From assembly GCF_014199535.1 (NCBI RefSeq), contig NZ_JACHNV010000001.1, forward strand, positions 1,178,001-1,242,000: a DNA stretch of 64,000 nucleotides, in the 5' to 3' direction. Origin of the DNA: Hymenobacter latericoloratus (GTDB lineage: Bacteria > Bacteroidota > Bacteroidia > Cytophagales > Hymenobacteraceae). This document shows positions 34,081-44,323 of this stretch, piece after piece (position 1 is the stretch's first letter; the number at the start of each line of letters is the position of its first letter). A program made the position numbers and the translations under genes. The notes beneath the pieces were generated by a model. It was given only the letters and a program-made list of their open reading frames with translations. It had not been told where the DNA came from and did not search any database.

Positions 34081-34496
34081 AACCAGCCGGTAGTTCGTGA
34101 CAGATATACCATCTCATACTGACAGGGAGTGAGCAGGTTGCCTTTGCTGATCGTGCTGCCGCTATGAAATTATGACGTTCGGGGGCACAGGCGCTGAAAA
34201 GGGTGGCGGCGATTTAGGAAAACAGCCAGGGGGTAGGGCCGGAGAGAGGATAAGATCAGCGAGGGTAGTATGTGGACAGTTACTGAAGAAAACGCTTTTC
34301 GTTTCGGTGAAAATCAGCTGTCATCCTGAGCGGAGCGAAGAACTTCTACTATTAATCACTCCCGGTAAAGGTCCTTCGCTCCGCTCAGGATGACAGGGTT
34401 TTCCGTTCTCATCTACGCTTCTCAAAAGGAGAGACGGTTGAAAACCATCGTGGTTTTGCCCAAGTTGCGGGCGTTTTGCCTATTGCTGCTGCCCTG
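34081..34496. other. intergenic region with hairpin repeat
   Basis: No gene seen. The only notable element is the inverted repeat at 34318-34396. Promoters for the divergent Gfo/Idh/MocA and dacB-like genes must lie here but were not resolved. Confidence 0.6.
34318..34396. repeat. long inverted repeat of the tcatcctgagc family
   Basis: The 23-base arm ctgtcatcctgagcggagcg... (34318-34340) is exactly matched by its complement at 34374-34396, around a 33-base loop. Confidence 0.8.
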
Positions 34497-35855
34497 ATGT
34501 CGTTCTTTTGCTTTCTGCAACGTGCCGTGTTGATGCTCTTGTGCCTGTCGGCTGGCGCTGTTGCGGCCCAAACGCTGCCTGTTGCTACCCCCGTGCCTGC
34601 CCCCAACCTGCCTTGGCTGGAGCAACTGTTGCACGAGTCGGCGGTGCTGGGGCGGCACCATGTGGGCGTGTGCCTCACCGATGCCACCACCGGCCAGCAG
34701 CTATTCGGGCAGCATGAAGACCGGTACTTCACCCCGGCCAGCACCATGAAGCTGTTCAGCCTGTACGCCGGCCTGCGGATGCTGCCCGATTCGCTGCCCG
34801 CCCTGCGCTACGTACTGCGCCCCGATACCCTCCTGTTCTGGGGCACCGGCGACCCTACCCTGCTCCACGGCGACGTACCCTCCCGGCGGGCGCTGGCGTT
34901 CCTGCAGAGCCGCCCCGAAAAGCTGGTGTACGCCGAAGTGCCTACCGGTACGGCCTTCGGGCCCGGCTGGAGCTGGGACGACTACAACTATTACTTTCAG
35001 CCCGAGCGCGGCGCGTTTCCGGTGTACGGGCACACGGTACGCTTCTACGCCAAAGCCGGGCAGCCCCTGCCCCGCGTGTACCCGCGCTTTTTCCGCCCAC
35101 TGACGGAGGCGGCACCGGCTGGCACTCCCAACCTTGCCGACGACCACGTGCGCCGCGCCCAGCTGGAAAACCGCTTCACGGTGTTTCCGAGCACCAAAAA
35201 TTGGGTTGATGAAACGCCTTTCCGCACCAGTCCGGCCTTGCTGCTGCAGCTGCTGCAGGATACCCTGCGCCGGCCGGTAGTGCAGGCGCCGTTTCGGCTG
35301 CGGCCCCAGGATGCGGTGTACACCCTGCGCGGGCTGCCCGTTGATTCGCTGTACCGGCGCATGATTCGGGTGAGCGACAATTTCCTGGCCGAGCAGCTGC
35401 TGCTGCTGTGCGCCTCCACCCTGAGCCCGGATTCGCTTAGTGCTGCCCGGGTGATAAAAGCCATGCAGGCCAACTATCTGCGCAGCCTGCCCGACCGTGC
35501 TATCTGGGTAGATGGCTCCGGTCTTTCGCGCCTGAACCTGACTACGCCCCGTACCCTCACGGCCCTGCTGGTGCGCCTACATCAGGAGGTGGAGGAGCCG
35601 CGCCTGCTCAGCCTGCTGGCAACCGGGGGCGGGCAGGGGACGCTGCGGCGGCGCTACCGCCCGGTGGCGGGCAACCCCTGGCTGTGGGGTAAAACCGGCA
35701 CGCTCACCAACAACCACAACCTGGTAGGGTACATCCGGACGAAATCGGGCCGGCTGCTGGCTTTCAGCTTTTTCAATAACAATATTCCCGGCGACGACGC
35801 TCCTGTGCGCAACGAAATGGAACGCATCCTGACCCAAGTGCGGGAGCGGCTGTAG
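34497..35855 (+). CDS. dacB: D-alanyl-D-alanine carboxypeptidase/endopeptidase (PBP4/DacB type, S13)
   Basis: Periplasmic penicillin-binding protein that trims or cuts peptidoglycan cross-links. The 452-residue product has a signal peptide (LMLLCLSAGAVAAQ, cleavage after residue 24 or so). The three active-site motifs are present: S82TMK85 in TPASTMKLF, SDN at 293-295 in RVSDNFLAEQLL, and K399TG in GKTGTLTNN. Between the first two lies the large insert typical of peptidase family S13. The start at 34497 gives a good signal peptide; the frame extends seven codons more. Single gene. Confidence 0.9.
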   Translation: MSFFCFLQRAVLMLLCLSAGAVAAQTLPVATPVPAPNLPWLEQLLHESAVLGRHHVGVCLTDATTGQQLFGQHEDRYFTPASTMKLFSLYAGLRMLPDSLPALRYVLRPDTLLFWGTGDPTLLHGDVPSRRALAFLQSRPEKLVYAEVPTGTAFGPGWSWDDYNYYFQPERGAFPVYGHTVRFYAKAGQPLPRVYPRFFRPLTEAAPAGTPNLADDHVRRAQLENRFTVFPSTKNWVDETPFRTSPALLLQLLQDTLRRPVVQAPFRLRPQDAVYTLRGLPVDSLYRRMIRVSDNFLAEQLLLLCASTLSPDSLSAARVIKAMQANYLRSLPDRAIWVDGSGLSRLNLTTPRTLTALLVRLHQEVEEPRLLSLLATGGGQGTLRRRYRPVAGNPWLWGKTGTLTNNHNLVGYIRTKSGRLLAFSFFNNNIPGDDAPVRNEMERILTQVRERL

Positions 35856-35916
35856 GCCACTTGTATTCAATTCTTCTTAAGAAGCGCCCGGCTTTCAGCG
35901 GGTTTATTGCTCATCC

Positions 35917-36594
35917 GTGAACCGCATTTCGTCCTTCCCAATTTGTGCCCTGAGCGTGGCACTGGCTGTATCAGTGCTAGGCTGCCAATCAAAGCCCGAG
36001 TCGGCCGTAACGCAAGCGCCTGCAGCAGCCCCGGCTGCTACCCCCTCTACCTCGGCCAAGCCTCCATCAACTCCCGTGGGCCCCGATTCAGCGGCTTTGG
36101 TGCGACAATTTGTACCGGCTGGCTACCGCTTGCTCGACATGGAAACCGGCGACCTGAACCGCGACGCCTACCCCGATAAGCTGCTGGTGCTGGACAGTGT
36201 GCAGACCGATTCGACTGCTTTCGGCAGCGAGGCTCGCCGGCCCCTGCTGGTACTGACCTCCAACGTGCAGGGCCAGTACACCCTTGCCGCCCGCAACGAC
36301 AATGCCGCTATGTGCAGTGGTTGCGGTGGCATGATGGGCGACCCCTACCAGGGCCTGACCATCAAGAATGGCTATTTCTCGGTGGAGCACTACGGCGGCA
36401 GCGCCTGGCGCTGGACCCACATCGTTACGTTCAAGTACAACCCCGCTGACCACCACTGGTACCTCCACCGCGAAGGCGGCGACAGTTTCCACGCCGCCGA
36501 CCCCGAGAAAGTAGAAACGCATGTCAAAACCACCCGCGACTTTGGCCGGGTGCGGTTTGAGCAGTACACGGGAGAAGAGGCAGGAGAGAAATAA
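35917..36594 (+). CDS. hypothetical lipoprotein with repeat-in-field (VCBS/FG-GAP-like) segment
   Basis: A 225-residue predicted lipoprotein with a GTG start. The lipobox is SVLGC with Cys23, followed by an Ala/Pro/Ser-rich linker. The mature domain begins FVPAGYRLLDMETGDLNRDAYPDKLLVLDS, where GDLNRDAYPD is the calcium-loop pattern seen in FG-GAP/VCBS repeats. A CSGCGGMMGDPY segment gives a cysteine pair (near residues 129-132), perhaps a disulfide or metal site. No exact family was recognised. It lies 61 bases after the dacB-type gene and may share its transcript. Confidence 0.75.
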   Translation: MNRISSFPICALSVALAVSVLGCQSKPESAVTQAPAAAPAATPSTSAKPPSTPVGPDSAALVRQFVPAGYRLLDMETGDLNRDAYPDKLLVLDSVQTDSTAFGSEARRPLLVLTSNVQGQYTLAARNDNAAMCSGCGGMMGDPYQGLTIKNGYFSVEHYGGSAWRWTHIVTFKYNPADHHWYLHREGGDSFHAADPEKVETHVKTTRDFGRVRFEQYTGEEAGEK

Positions 36595-36984
36595 CCCGGG
36601 CGTTAGTCTGTAGTTACTCCGGCGCCTATGGGCTAATGTCTGAGCGCTACCCTCGTCGGCTACCCTGAGTCTGCGGCCGGTTGGTTCTCTATTCTACGTA
36701 GAACGCCATGCCACATTGGGCTCTCTGGCTAACGTAGAACATTGCAACGAAACTGTAAAGATGCTTCGACCGCACTCGGTATGAGAGTCTTTTGCTCACG
36801 ATTCGCACTCCGGTTTGGCGGGCAGGCGGCCCTTTTGCGGCTCTCCACCAGTGCCAGTGGTCTTGACAGAATGCCGCCCACGGACCCGAACCTACATTCG
36901 TTAGTACCAACAGCCCCCGCCATTTCAGGGTAGCACTGAAGCGGCGGGGGCTGTTGGTAGTGTTACGAGGAAATGGCGGAAAGG
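36595..36984. other. intergenic region before the defence island
   Basis: No gene seen. It holds a fragment resembling the hairpin repeats (gatgcttcgac, about 36759) and a strong terminator (36905-36959) in front of the end of mod. Confidence 0.6.
36905..36959 (-). terminator. terminator for the mod/res transcript
   Basis: taccaacagcccccgcc and its complement at 36943-36959 form a 17-base stem, 25 bases past the mod stop. Confidence 0.75.
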
Positions 36985-39570
36985 CTATAACGGTAGTACC
37001 CGGGTGCTTTCTTCGCCAAATTGGCTGATAACGCGCACCGCCACCCGGCGGCCTTTCTGTTGCGGGATAGGATGAGAGCGGAAGCCGTACAGGCGTGCCC
37101 ACGCATCTTCGTCCAATTCTACGCGCAAGGCGGCTTCGGCGCGTTTTTTAGCCGTAGCACTGGCCTGATTATCCAGCTTCTGTCGCCACTTGCGAAACTC
37201 GGTTTTCTCTCCGCCGCAGAAAAATACCTGCCGCACCAGAAAGTTGGAGCCGTCGTAGTCGTCGTCGAGCATCCAGTAGGCAATGTCCTCCACCGAGCGG
37301 GCGGCCAGGCGGTTGTGAATGGGGTCCCAGATGTCGAGGCCACGCACCTCCACGCACACTTCGCCGGGCGTTTCGGCGGGCACTACGGCAATTTCCGGCT
37401 CGCCAATGGTGACGAAGGAAGCCGCTTTCTTGTCCTTTTTCAGCAATCCTTCCTGCAGCAAATCCTCGCCGATGCGCACCCGCGTGACTTGGAACGTGCC
37501 GGCCGAGAAGGTTTGCTCCCGGTTTTCAATGCTATCATCGAAGGCGAAGCCCAGCAGCACCAGCCAGTCGGCGTCGCCCAGTTGGCGGCACTCGCGCACG
37601 GCTTCGTTCACTTGGCTCTTACTAACCGTACCGAAGCGCGGACCCAGCAGGAAATAGGCCTTCCGCTCGTGCCCACCGGCGTCGCGCCAGTAGCCCTCGG
37701 CCGGCAGGGAGGGCGAGGCGCGCTGCTCCACGCGCAGGAACACGGCGTGCTCATTTTTGGCCCCGTTGCGAATGCCGGCCGAGGTGAGGCCGGCAAACAC
37801 CCGCTGCTCAAACTGCTGCTGACTTTCCAACTCCTCCGGCGCAGCCGCCGCGGCCGTTACCTCCTCCGGCGCTACCGGATTGAGGCTCTGCAGCGTTTCG
37901 ACGGTGAAAGGGCCCGCCACGCGCAGACGCTTCTTGTCTTCCTCGGGCTGGTCGTAGAGCTTTTCGGTGGCCGGCGGCTCGTCGTTGGCCAGGCTTTTCA
38001 GGGTGATGTGCGGAACTTCCTTGTAGATGAAACCCTGGCGCAAATCCTGCCCGCTTTCGTCGTAAAGCTTGTAGTAGGGGAAAGCCGCAGTCATCAACCG
38101 TGTTTTAGCAATGTTGAGGGCAATGCGCGAGGTGTCAATAGTAATCCAGCGCCGGCCCCACTGCTCAGCCACGTACGCTGTGGTGCCGCTGCCGCAGGTC
38201 GGGTCAAGCACCAGGTCGCCGGGGTCGGTGCACATGAGCATGCACCGTTGGATAACCTTCGCTGAAGTTTCGACAATATATTTTTTATCCGAAGCGAAAC
38301 CTGCTATGCTGGTGTCATTCCAAATATTAGAAATAGGAAAAACCGGAAAATCGTTGAAGTAGCGACGATAATACAAATTAGTACCTACTGCCTCAAGGCG
38401 ATTTTTAGCAGCTAGATTCCTAAGGCCTTTTTCGTCGGTTTTGAAAGTGCCCTTTCCTGGTGTGAAAACTTTATTCCAAAGATGAAATTCTCTTAAATCA
38501 GTTCCCGATGCACCTCGTTGGCTGGTTAGGTTATCTATGCGATAAATCTGAGCGCCCAAAGGTAAACGGCCAATATCTGCTCTTTCTTCAGCTGTAAGAC
38601 TGCGCTTAGTCCCATCTACCAATTCAACTTTGCCATAAGCTGTTCCGCCCTCACCACCTACTACCTTGAGGTTATAGAGTTGACGGTATTTTAGGCTTGT
38701 TTTCGCTCTAGCATACCAAATAATATAATCGGCAACGCTTTCAAGTAATTGCTCTCCCGTGCTAGTGGTAGTTTTGTACGAAATCTGAGCTACGAAATTT
38801 CCTGCACCAAACACCTCATCCATCAGGTTCCTTACCAAATGCACGTTCTCGTCGGAAATCTGCACGAAGCAGGAGCCGGATTCGGTGAGTAGCTCGCGGG
38901 CCACCAGCAGGCGGTTGCGTAGGTAGCTGAGGTAGGAGTGGATGCCCAGCTCCCAGGTGTCGCGGAAGGCTTTGATTTGCTCGGGTTCGGAGGACAGGTG
39001 CTCGTCCTTACCGTCCTGCACGGTGCGGTTATTGAGCTTGATTTGCCAGTTCGAGCCGTATTTGATGCCGTAGGGCGGGTCGAGGTACACCATTTGCACT
39101 TGGCCGTTAAGGCCTTCCCGTTCGAGCAGGGAGGTCATGACGGCCAGCGAATCGCCCAGGATGAGGCGGTTTTCCCAGTCGGAGTGGTGCTGGTAGTAGC
39201 TCAGGGGCTTGTCCAACTCGTCCACGTCCTGGTAGCTGGGGCCAAACAGGTCGAGTTGGGGCGCGCCGGCCTGGCGCTGGCGGTAGAGGCGCTGCATGAG
39301 GGCCTCGGGGCGCACATGCTCGTGGCGGTACAGGGAGCGGATGTCGAGGCGGAGGTAGTCGGGGCGCTGCTCGGGGTCGTCGTAGTCGTACTTGCCCAGC
39401 CAGTTCAGGTGCGGATCCTGGCCGCGGTGGATGATGGGGTCTTTGTCGAGCACTTTGGTAGCGTGGTGTTGAACTTTGGGATTGATTTGCTCGGCGCCAG
39501 CCTCGGCTTCCGACGGGATAAGGGGCCGCTGGTCGCGGTGGTGGTAGGCGGCAGTAGCTTTATCAGGCAT
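36985..39570 (-). CDS. mod: type III restriction-modification methyltransferase subunit Mod
   Basis: Predicted adenine-N6 DNA methyltransferase that recognises the target sequence and protects host DNA. The 861-residue protein is a beta-class enzyme: the catalytic motif [12 protein letters not shown] (near 160) comes before the SAM-binding [21 protein letters not shown] (near 455), with the target-recognition domain between them. A C-terminal extension of about 350 residues completes the type III Mod. The gene for the restriction subunit lies 11 bases upstream on the same strand. The stretch 38270-38840 (about residues 243-433) is clearly AT-rich compared with the rest, which marks a likely exchanged recognition domain. 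Confidence 0.9.
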   Translation of the reverse strand: MPDKATAAYHHRDQRPLIPSEAEAGAEQINPKVQHHATKVLDKDPIIHRGQDPHLNWLGKYDYDDPEQRPDYLRLDIRSLYRHEHVRPEALMQRLYRQRQAGAPQLDLFGPSYQDVDELDKPLSYYQHHSDWENRLILGDSLAVMTSLLEREGLNGQVQMVYLDPPYGIKYGSNWQIKLNNRTVQDGKDEHLSSEPEQIKAFRDTWELGIHSYLSYLRNRLLVARELLTESGSCFVQISDENVHLVRNLMDEVFGAGNFVAQISYKTTTSTGEQLLESVADYIIWYARAKTSLKYRQLYNLKVVGGEGGTAYGKVELVDGTKRSLTAEERADIGRLPLGAQIYRIDNLTSQRGASGTDLREFHLWNKVFTPGKGTFKTDEKGLRNLAAKNRLEAVGTNLYYRRYFNDFPVFPISNIWNDTSIAGFASDKKYIVETSAKVIQRCMLMCTDPGDLVLDPTCGSGTTAYVAEQWGRRWITIDTSRIALNIAKTRLMTAAFPYYKLYDESGQDLRQGFIYKEVPHITLKSLANDEPPATEKLYDQPEEDKKRLRVAGPFTVETLQSLNPVAPEEVTAAAAAPEELESQQQFEQRVFAGLTSAGIRNGAKNEHAVFLRVEQRASPSLPAEGYWRDAGGHERKAYFLLGPRFGTVSKSQVNEAVRECRQLGDADWLVLLGFAFDDSIENREQTFSAGTFQVTRVRIGEDLLQEGLLKKDKKAASFVTIGEPEIAVVPAETPGEVCVEVRGLDIWDPIHNRLAARSVEDIAYWMLDDDYDGSNFLVRQVFFCGGEKTEFRKWRQKLDNQASATAKKRAEAALRVELDEDAWARLYGFRSHPIPQQKGRRVAVRVISQFGEESTRVLPL

Positions 39571-39581
39571 AGAGATAAAAA

Positions 39582-42500
39582 TCAGAGGGCTTCAATCTTG
39601 GCCACCAGCTGGTTGCGGAAATACTTCTCGTCCTCGCTGATTTCCACGAAAGCCCAGGGCTCGTCGGCGGGTAGGCCCAGGGCGGCGAGGTGCTCGTTCA
39701 CGGCGGGCAGCCAGTAGTGCTCGGTGTAAAGCTTCTTGGCCTGCTTGTCCTTGTTCATGCCCGTCACCTCGATGATGAGGTTGACCACCTGGCCCGTCTG
39801 GGTGCGCACGCGGGCCAGAAAATCGGGCACGTAGTCGGCCTCGCGCCCGTCGCGCAGGTAGGGAATGCGGAAGTCGAGAAAAGCATTCTTGACATAGCAC
39901 AGCACCTGGGGCAAGTCTTCGAGCACCTTGGCGCAGATCTGCTCCCAGCTTTGGGTGTCGGCCACCACATAATTGACGTGGCTTTTCGTGGTTTCAAAGA
40001 CCGGCCTGGAGGTCTGGCCCTGCACGTAGCGGGTGCTGCCGCGCGGGTTGTAGTAGCTGGGCACGGGCCGGATACGGCGCTCCGTGGCCGGCTGTCCCAC
40101 CACAATGGCTTGGTTGATGTGGGCTGCCACCTGGCGGGCGTCCCAGCGGACCACCAGCCGCTTAAAGGCCGGGTCGGTTTGGTGCACCAGCGTCAGGCAC
40201 TGGTGGTACCACTGCTCCACCAACTGGCGCACCGGCGCGAAGTAGTGCAGCAATGGCTGCCCGTCGAGGTCGGTGAAGTGGTAGCGAATCACCTTGCTGG
40301 CCAGGTCGTAGAATACCTCATGGTCGCGCAGCTCGTCCTGGCTTTTGAGCGTGATTTCCTCGGTCTGGTCGGAGAAGGCCGTGCCCAGCACCGTATGCGT
40401 CGGAATCTTCGAGTAGTCTAGCTCGAACTTGCCGGCCGCCGCGAAATCAGGGCGCAGCTCCCCGGCCGGAATTTCCTCGCGGTAGCCGGTCAGGTTAGGG
40501 AAGATGATTTCCAGCGGCTGCCGTTCCGGCACCGCCCGAATCACCGTCAGGTCGGGTCCGGGGGCGGGGCCGCTGCCGCCGCCCGGCCCGCGCCGAAAGG
40601 CTTTGAAGGGAATACCGATGATGCGGGCATATTCGGGCGGAAACTTGTAGGTCACGTCCCGGGCCCGGCTGGTAGTGGGCTGGCCCTTGGCATCGTAGCC
40701 CTGCAGCTCGTAGGAGCGGCGGCGCAGGGCGCGGCCCGCTACCTGTTCGCACAGCAGTTGCGAGCCGAAGGCCCGCAACCCCAGAATGTGGGTGACGGTG
40801 TTGGCGTCCCAACCTTCGGTAAGCATGCTCACGCTCACCACGCAGCGCACGTGGGCGCCCAGCTTGCCGGGCCGGCCCACCGTGTTAACCACCTCCCGCA
40901 GCAGGTCGGCGTCGGTGAGGTCGTCGGCGGAGCGGGCGGGGTAGAGGCGGCGGTACTCCTGCCGGAACTGCCGGATTTCGTCCTGAAACACACGCCGGAA
41001 CTCCTCGTCAATCTGCCCGCTGTTTTCCAGGGCGTCGGAGTCGATGAGGAGGGTAGGCGGGCGGTGCTTGGCCTGGCCGGTGGCGTGGTAGTTCGAGAAA
41101 ATGTCGTGGTGGCCCTGCACTACCGTGTGCCCGTGCTTGGGGTCGGGGTACTCGTAGCCGGCAATGTGCTTGTACACTTCCTTGGACACGCTGGTGTTGT
41201 TGCAGACCACAATCAGCACCGGCGGGGCCGTGAACAAGTCGGCCCGTTGCTCGGTGCGGGTGCGCACGTTGCGGTCAAACTCCTCGTAGTGGGCCACCAG
41301 CTGGTCGAGGGCAATGACTACTTCCTGGGGCAGGTCAGGGCGCTTTTCTGTGTATGCTGCGCCCTTTTCGCGGCGCTCGGTGGCCTTACCTATCTTGGGT
41401 AGCTTGTCCTTGACGTGCTCGTAGAGGTTGCGCAGCACCGGCATGTCCAGGGCCTGGGTATCGTCCTTTTCGGGCAGATAGGGAATTTTCACCAGCCCGC
41501 TTTCAATAGCTTCTACCAGCCCAAAATCCGTCACAATCCACGGAAACAGGGTATAGGGCCGGTAGCCCGAGCCTGTGAGGTAGTAGGGCGTGGCCGACAA
41601 GTCGTACACGGCCGCGAGCTGGAAACGGTGACTTAGCTCACGCAGGCCGCTAAACCACACGGCGGCGCGGGCATTTTCCTCGGCACCAGCTTCTTCGCCC
41701 TCGGCGGTTTTTTTCTTTTTGCCGGGTGCGGCTTGCGGAAGGTAGCAGTGGTGGGCTTCGTCGTTGAGCACCAGCAGGCGGCCGCCCGGCCGAAAGTTGC
41801 CGAGCAAGCGCCGGAAAACCTGGGCGTAGTCCTCGTATTCTTCCTGCTTCTTGCCGTCGACCCCAATCTTGCCGTCGAAGACACCGCGCTTGTTGCCCTG
41901 CAGGGTGCGCGGCTCAAACTGGTGGTAGTTGACGATGACCAGCCGGTCGTTCAGGGCCGGCAGCCAGTCTTCGTAGGCGGGCGGTACCAGCTGCCGCTCG
42001 TGGTAGTAGTCCTTGGCCGTGTGGTAGGTGCCGGTGGTATCCACGCGCAGCACGCCCAGCCGGTCGCGGATGGTGATGCCCGGGGCTACCAGCAGAAAGT
42101 AGTCGGCAAAGCGCACGTCCTGCCGGTACTGGCGGCGGTTGAGGTAGTGGTACAGGATAAGGCCAGCCATGACCACCGTTTTGCCGGTACCCGTCGCCAT
42201 CTTGAAGGCAACGCGTGGCAGCTGGTCGGTGGGCTGGCTGGATGCCGTTTGCTGGCCCAGGCGTAGCTGATTGAGGACGTGGGTGCCGGCATTGGAGCGG
42301 GCGGCTACTTCGTTCAGCCACACGGCGGTTTCCACGGCTTCGCGCTGAGCGAAAAACAGCTTTTTCTTGGGCGAATCGGAGTCGGGAAACCAGTAGGCCA
42401 GTAGCTCACGGGTTACGCGAGTAGTATCGGGGTAGCCGGCAGCGCGCCACTGGCCTACCTCCTTGCGAATCAGGTTGATGAGGTGAGTGCCGTAGGCCGC

Positions 42501-42707
42501 GGCGGCCTCGTTGAAGGCAAACACTTCCTTCTGGCCCTGGTGCTTGCCGGGCACTACCTGCACCTCAGGTACAAATAGCCGTCGGCCTTTCTCAATGGTA
42601 CCGTAGTCGAGGTTGCCTTGTAAGTCGGTAGCGTAGTGCTGGGCGGGTTCCTGATAAGGATTGTTGAGGATGGGGTTATCGGGGAGGCGTAGCGCAGTTG
42701 ATTCCAT
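39582..42707 (-). CDS. res: type III restriction subunit Res (SF2 helicase-nuclease)
   Basis: Res uses ATP to communicate between two oppositely oriented unmethylated sites and cuts DNA. The 1041-residue protein has the helicase Walker A in [16 protein letters not shown] (near 170-185), the DEAH box in [12 protein letters not shown] (near 316), [11 protein letters not shown] (motif III), TEGWDANTV and [11 protein letters not shown] (motifs V/VI). Near the C-terminus, [11 protein letters not shown] followed by [11 protein letters not shown] (residues about 955-985) is a PD-(D/E)xK nuclease, here with EVTG in place of ExK. The start at 42707 ([11 protein letters not shown]) is preferred. It is upstream of mod, so both are probably one transcript. 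Confidence 0.9.
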   Translation of the reverse strand: MESTALRLPDNPILNNPYQEPAQHYATDLQGNLDYGTIEKGRRLFVPEVQVVPGKHQGQKEVFAFNEAAAAYGTHLINLIRKEVGQWRAAGYPDTTRVTRELLAYWFPDSDSPKKKLFFAQREAVETAVWLNEVAARSNAGTHVLNQLRLGQQTASSQPTDQLPRVAFKMATGTGKTVVMAGLILYHYLNRRQYRQDVRFADYFLLVAPGITIRDRLGVLRVDTTGTYHTAKDYYHERQLVPPAYEDWLPALNDRLVIVNYHQFEPRTLQGNKRGVFDGKIGVDGKKQEEYEDYAQVFRRLLGNFRPGGRLLVLNDEAHHCYLPQAAPGKKKKTAEGEEAGAEENARAAVWFSGLRELSHRFQLAAVYDLSATPYYLTGSGYRPYTLFPWIVTDFGLVEAIESGLVKIPYLPEKDDTQALDMPVLRNLYEHVKDKLPKIGKATERREKGAAYTEKRPDLPQEVVIALDQLVAHYEEFDRNVRTRTEQRADLFTAPPVLIVVCNNTSVSKEVYKHIAGYEYPDPKHGHTVVQGHHDIFSNYHATGQAKHRPPTLLIDSDALENSGQIDEEFRRVFQDEIRQFRQEYRRLYPARSADDLTDADLLREVVNTVGRPGKLGAHVRCVVSVSMLTEGWDANTVTHILGLRAFGSQLLCEQVAGRALRRRSYELQGYDAKGQPTTSRARDVTYKFPPEYARIIGIPFKAFRRGPGGGSGPAPGPDLTVIRAVPERQPLEIIFPNLTGYREEIPAGELRPDFAAAGKFELDYSKIPTHTVLGTAFSDQTEEITLKSQDELRDHEVFYDLASKVIRYHFTDLDGQPLLHYFAPVRQLVEQWYHQCLTLVHQTDPAFKRLVVRWDARQVAAHINQAIVVGQPATERRIRPVPSYYNPRGSTRYVQGQTSRPVFETTKSHVNYVVADTQSWEQICAKVLEDLPQVLCYVKNAFLDFRIPYLRDGREADYVPDFLARVRTQTGQVVNLIIEVTGMNKDKQAKKLYTEHYWLPAVNEHLAALGLPADEPWAFVEISEDEKYFRNQLVAKIEAL

Positions 42708-42843
42708 AAGACACACTTATGGGACAAATATGCGACAATAAAAGAGCAAAAGAGCTCTGAAGCGTCCCGTATTGGCCTAAAAAACGACCTGGCTGCGTCA
42801 CGGGCGTTGTCCGAATTTTGTCCAACGCAACTCAGTTAAGGCA
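42708..42843. promoter_or_regulatory. divergent promoter region of the defence island with TTGTCC sites
   Basis: TTGTCC occurs at 42807-42812 and 42818-42823 (11 bases apart, one helix turn), and its complement GGACAA at 42722-42727 near the res start. These are candidate operator half-sites for the XRE protein coded immediately downstream. Confidence 0.4.
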
Positions 42844-43221
42844 ATGGCGGCGCAACACCGGGGCGAAACTCTACTCACCATTATCCGCAAAAACGGCGTC
42901 AACCAAACCCAATTGGCGCGCGACCTGGGTATGTCGCGCTCCAACTTGTACCGGCGCTATGAGGTGGCCAACCTGTCGCCGGCATTTCTGCGGCAGGTGG
43001 GCGCGGCCATTGGCCTCGACCTGTCAGGCTACTTCCCGGAGTTGCGGTCCGAAACGAATGTAGTGGCCGAGCCGCTGGCTGCCTACGAAATCCCGAGCCC
43101 AGTTGACTGCCAGCAGCGGCTGCTGCAGGTGCTGGAGCAGTTTGCCGAGAAGGTGCGGCAGTACGATGAGTTGAAGGCCCGCTACGACGCGCTGCTTAGC
43201 AGTCAGGAGCCCGCCCGCTAA
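42844..43221 (+). CDS. XRE-family helix-turn-helix regulator
   Basis: A 125-residue DNA-binding protein. Residues about 5-60 form a Cro/C1-type helix-turn-helix (LLTIIRKNGVNQTQLARDLGMSRSNLYRRYE, LSPAFLRQVGAAIGLDL). The C-terminal part (about 90-120) looks like a short coiled coil (LLQVLEQFAEKVRQYDELKARYDAL), probably for dimerisation. It is transcribed divergently from res/mod and directly upstream of an HNH nuclease gene (11-base gap). By position it is the likely controller of restriction genes on one or both sides. Confidence 0.85.
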   Translation: MAAQHRGETLLTIIRKNGVNQTQLARDLGMSRSNLYRRYEVANLSPAFLRQVGAAIGLDLSGYFPELRSETNVVAEPLAAYEIPSPVDCQQRLLQVLEQFAEKVRQYDELKARYDALLSSQEPAR

Positions 43222-43232
43222 GCCCCAAGCCT

Positions 43233-44180
43233 ATGAAGTTTTATGTTGGGTTGACCGACACGCGTTGGTTTGATTTTCTGCGCCAGGAACCCCGCGAAGA
43301 CGTAAATTTCTGGAAGCCATTGGGCGGTACCAATTTCGGGGCGGTGCCGGCTGGGGCGCCGTTTCTGCTGAAGCTGCGCAAGCCTGAGCACTGCATTGCG
43401 GGCGTGGGATTTTTCACCAACCAGATTATGCTGCCCGTAGCCACGGCCTGGGACATGTTTGGCCCCCGCAATGGTTTCCGCGACTATGCCGAGTTTGCCG
43501 CCGCCATCCAGGCCTACCGCAAGGCCGCGGGCAAGGAGTACAAGCCCGACCCGGAAATCAACTGCCTGGTGCTGACCTCGCCCATTTTCTTTCGGAAGCC
43601 CGACTGGATACCCGCCCCAGCCGATTGGCGTGACCCCATTGTGACAGGCAAGGTGTACGGCACCGACACTACAATCGGCGCTCAACTCTGGGCCAACGTC
43701 AGCGCCACGATGATGCGCTACCAGCAAACTCCGTTCTTGCAAGAGCTGGCTACCGATTCGTTGGTGCTCGAATCGCCGGCTATCTACCGCGAAGCCCTTA
43801 CCAAGGTGCGCATTGGACAAGGGGCATTCCAAGCGTTGGTTACGCAGGCCTACGGGAAGAAGTGCGCTATTTCGGGCGAGAAAACCCTGCCGGTACTCGA
43901 AGCGGCGCACATTCAGCCCTTCTCACAGGCCGGTCCTAACGTACTGCCCAACGGCCTGCTCTTGCGTTCCGATTTGCACAAGCTCTTCGACCGGCACTAC
44001 CTTACTATTGACGCCGACGACCATACCATTCATGTGAGTAGTCGTATCCGGGAGGAGTTTCAGAACGGCAAGGAGTATTACAAGTTCGACAAGCAGCCGC
44101 TAGCCGTGCTACCCCACAACGTTCTGGATCGGCCGGCTCAGCAGTATTTGCAGTATCATAATGGGCTGTTCAGGCCGTAA
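43233..44180 (+). CDS. HNH endonuclease, candidate modification-dependent (type IV) restriction enzyme
   Basis: A 315-residue protein with two parts. The N-terminal half (about 1-150; MKFYVGLTDTRWFDFLRQE, DVNFWKPLGG, GAPFLLKLRKPEHCIAGVGFF) resembles EVE/PUA-like modified-base readers as far as can be judged by eye. The C-terminal third carries an HNH nuclease: KKCAISGEKTLPVLEAAHIQPF, then NGLLLRSDLHKLFDRHYLTID. This reader-plus-HNH order suggests cutting of DNA with modified bases. It sits next to an XRE regulator and a type III system, which supports a defence role. The exact reader class needs a structure-based search. Confidence 0.8.
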   Translation: MKFYVGLTDTRWFDFLRQEPREDVNFWKPLGGTNFGAVPAGAPFLLKLRKPEHCIAGVGFFTNQIMLPVATAWDMFGPRNGFRDYAEFAAAIQAYRKAAGKEYKPDPEINCLVLTSPIFFRKPDWIPAPADWRDPIVTGKVYGTDTTIGAQLWANVSATMMRYQQTPFLQELATDSLVLESPAIYREALTKVRIGQGAFQALVTQAYGKKCAISGEKTLPVLEAAHIQPFSQAGPNVLPNGLLLRSDLHKLFDRHYLTIDADDHTIHVSSRIREEFQNGKEYYKFDKQPLAVLPHNVLDRPAQQYLQYHNGLFRP

Positions 44181-44323
44181 GATGCCTCCAACGCAAGGCA
44201 AGGCGCACTACCTTGAGTGCAGGATTATTCCGCGCAGACCAAGAAATCGGGGTACCTGTGAATGGTTTCCCCAGCTTCCTGGCTCTGCTTGGAATGACCG
44301 TTCTGTTTTCTATCCTGCTACCC

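Noticed and set aside
34172..34393. 73-codon frame upstream of the dacB-like gene
   Set aside because: Its second half is the inverted repeat (SCHPERSEE is the usual translation of this hairpin family), so it is not a gene.
38270..38840. AT-rich stretch in mod considered as an inserted element or frameshift
   Set aside because: The frame is open throughout and the region matches the position of the recognition domain. No inverted ends or target duplication are seen.
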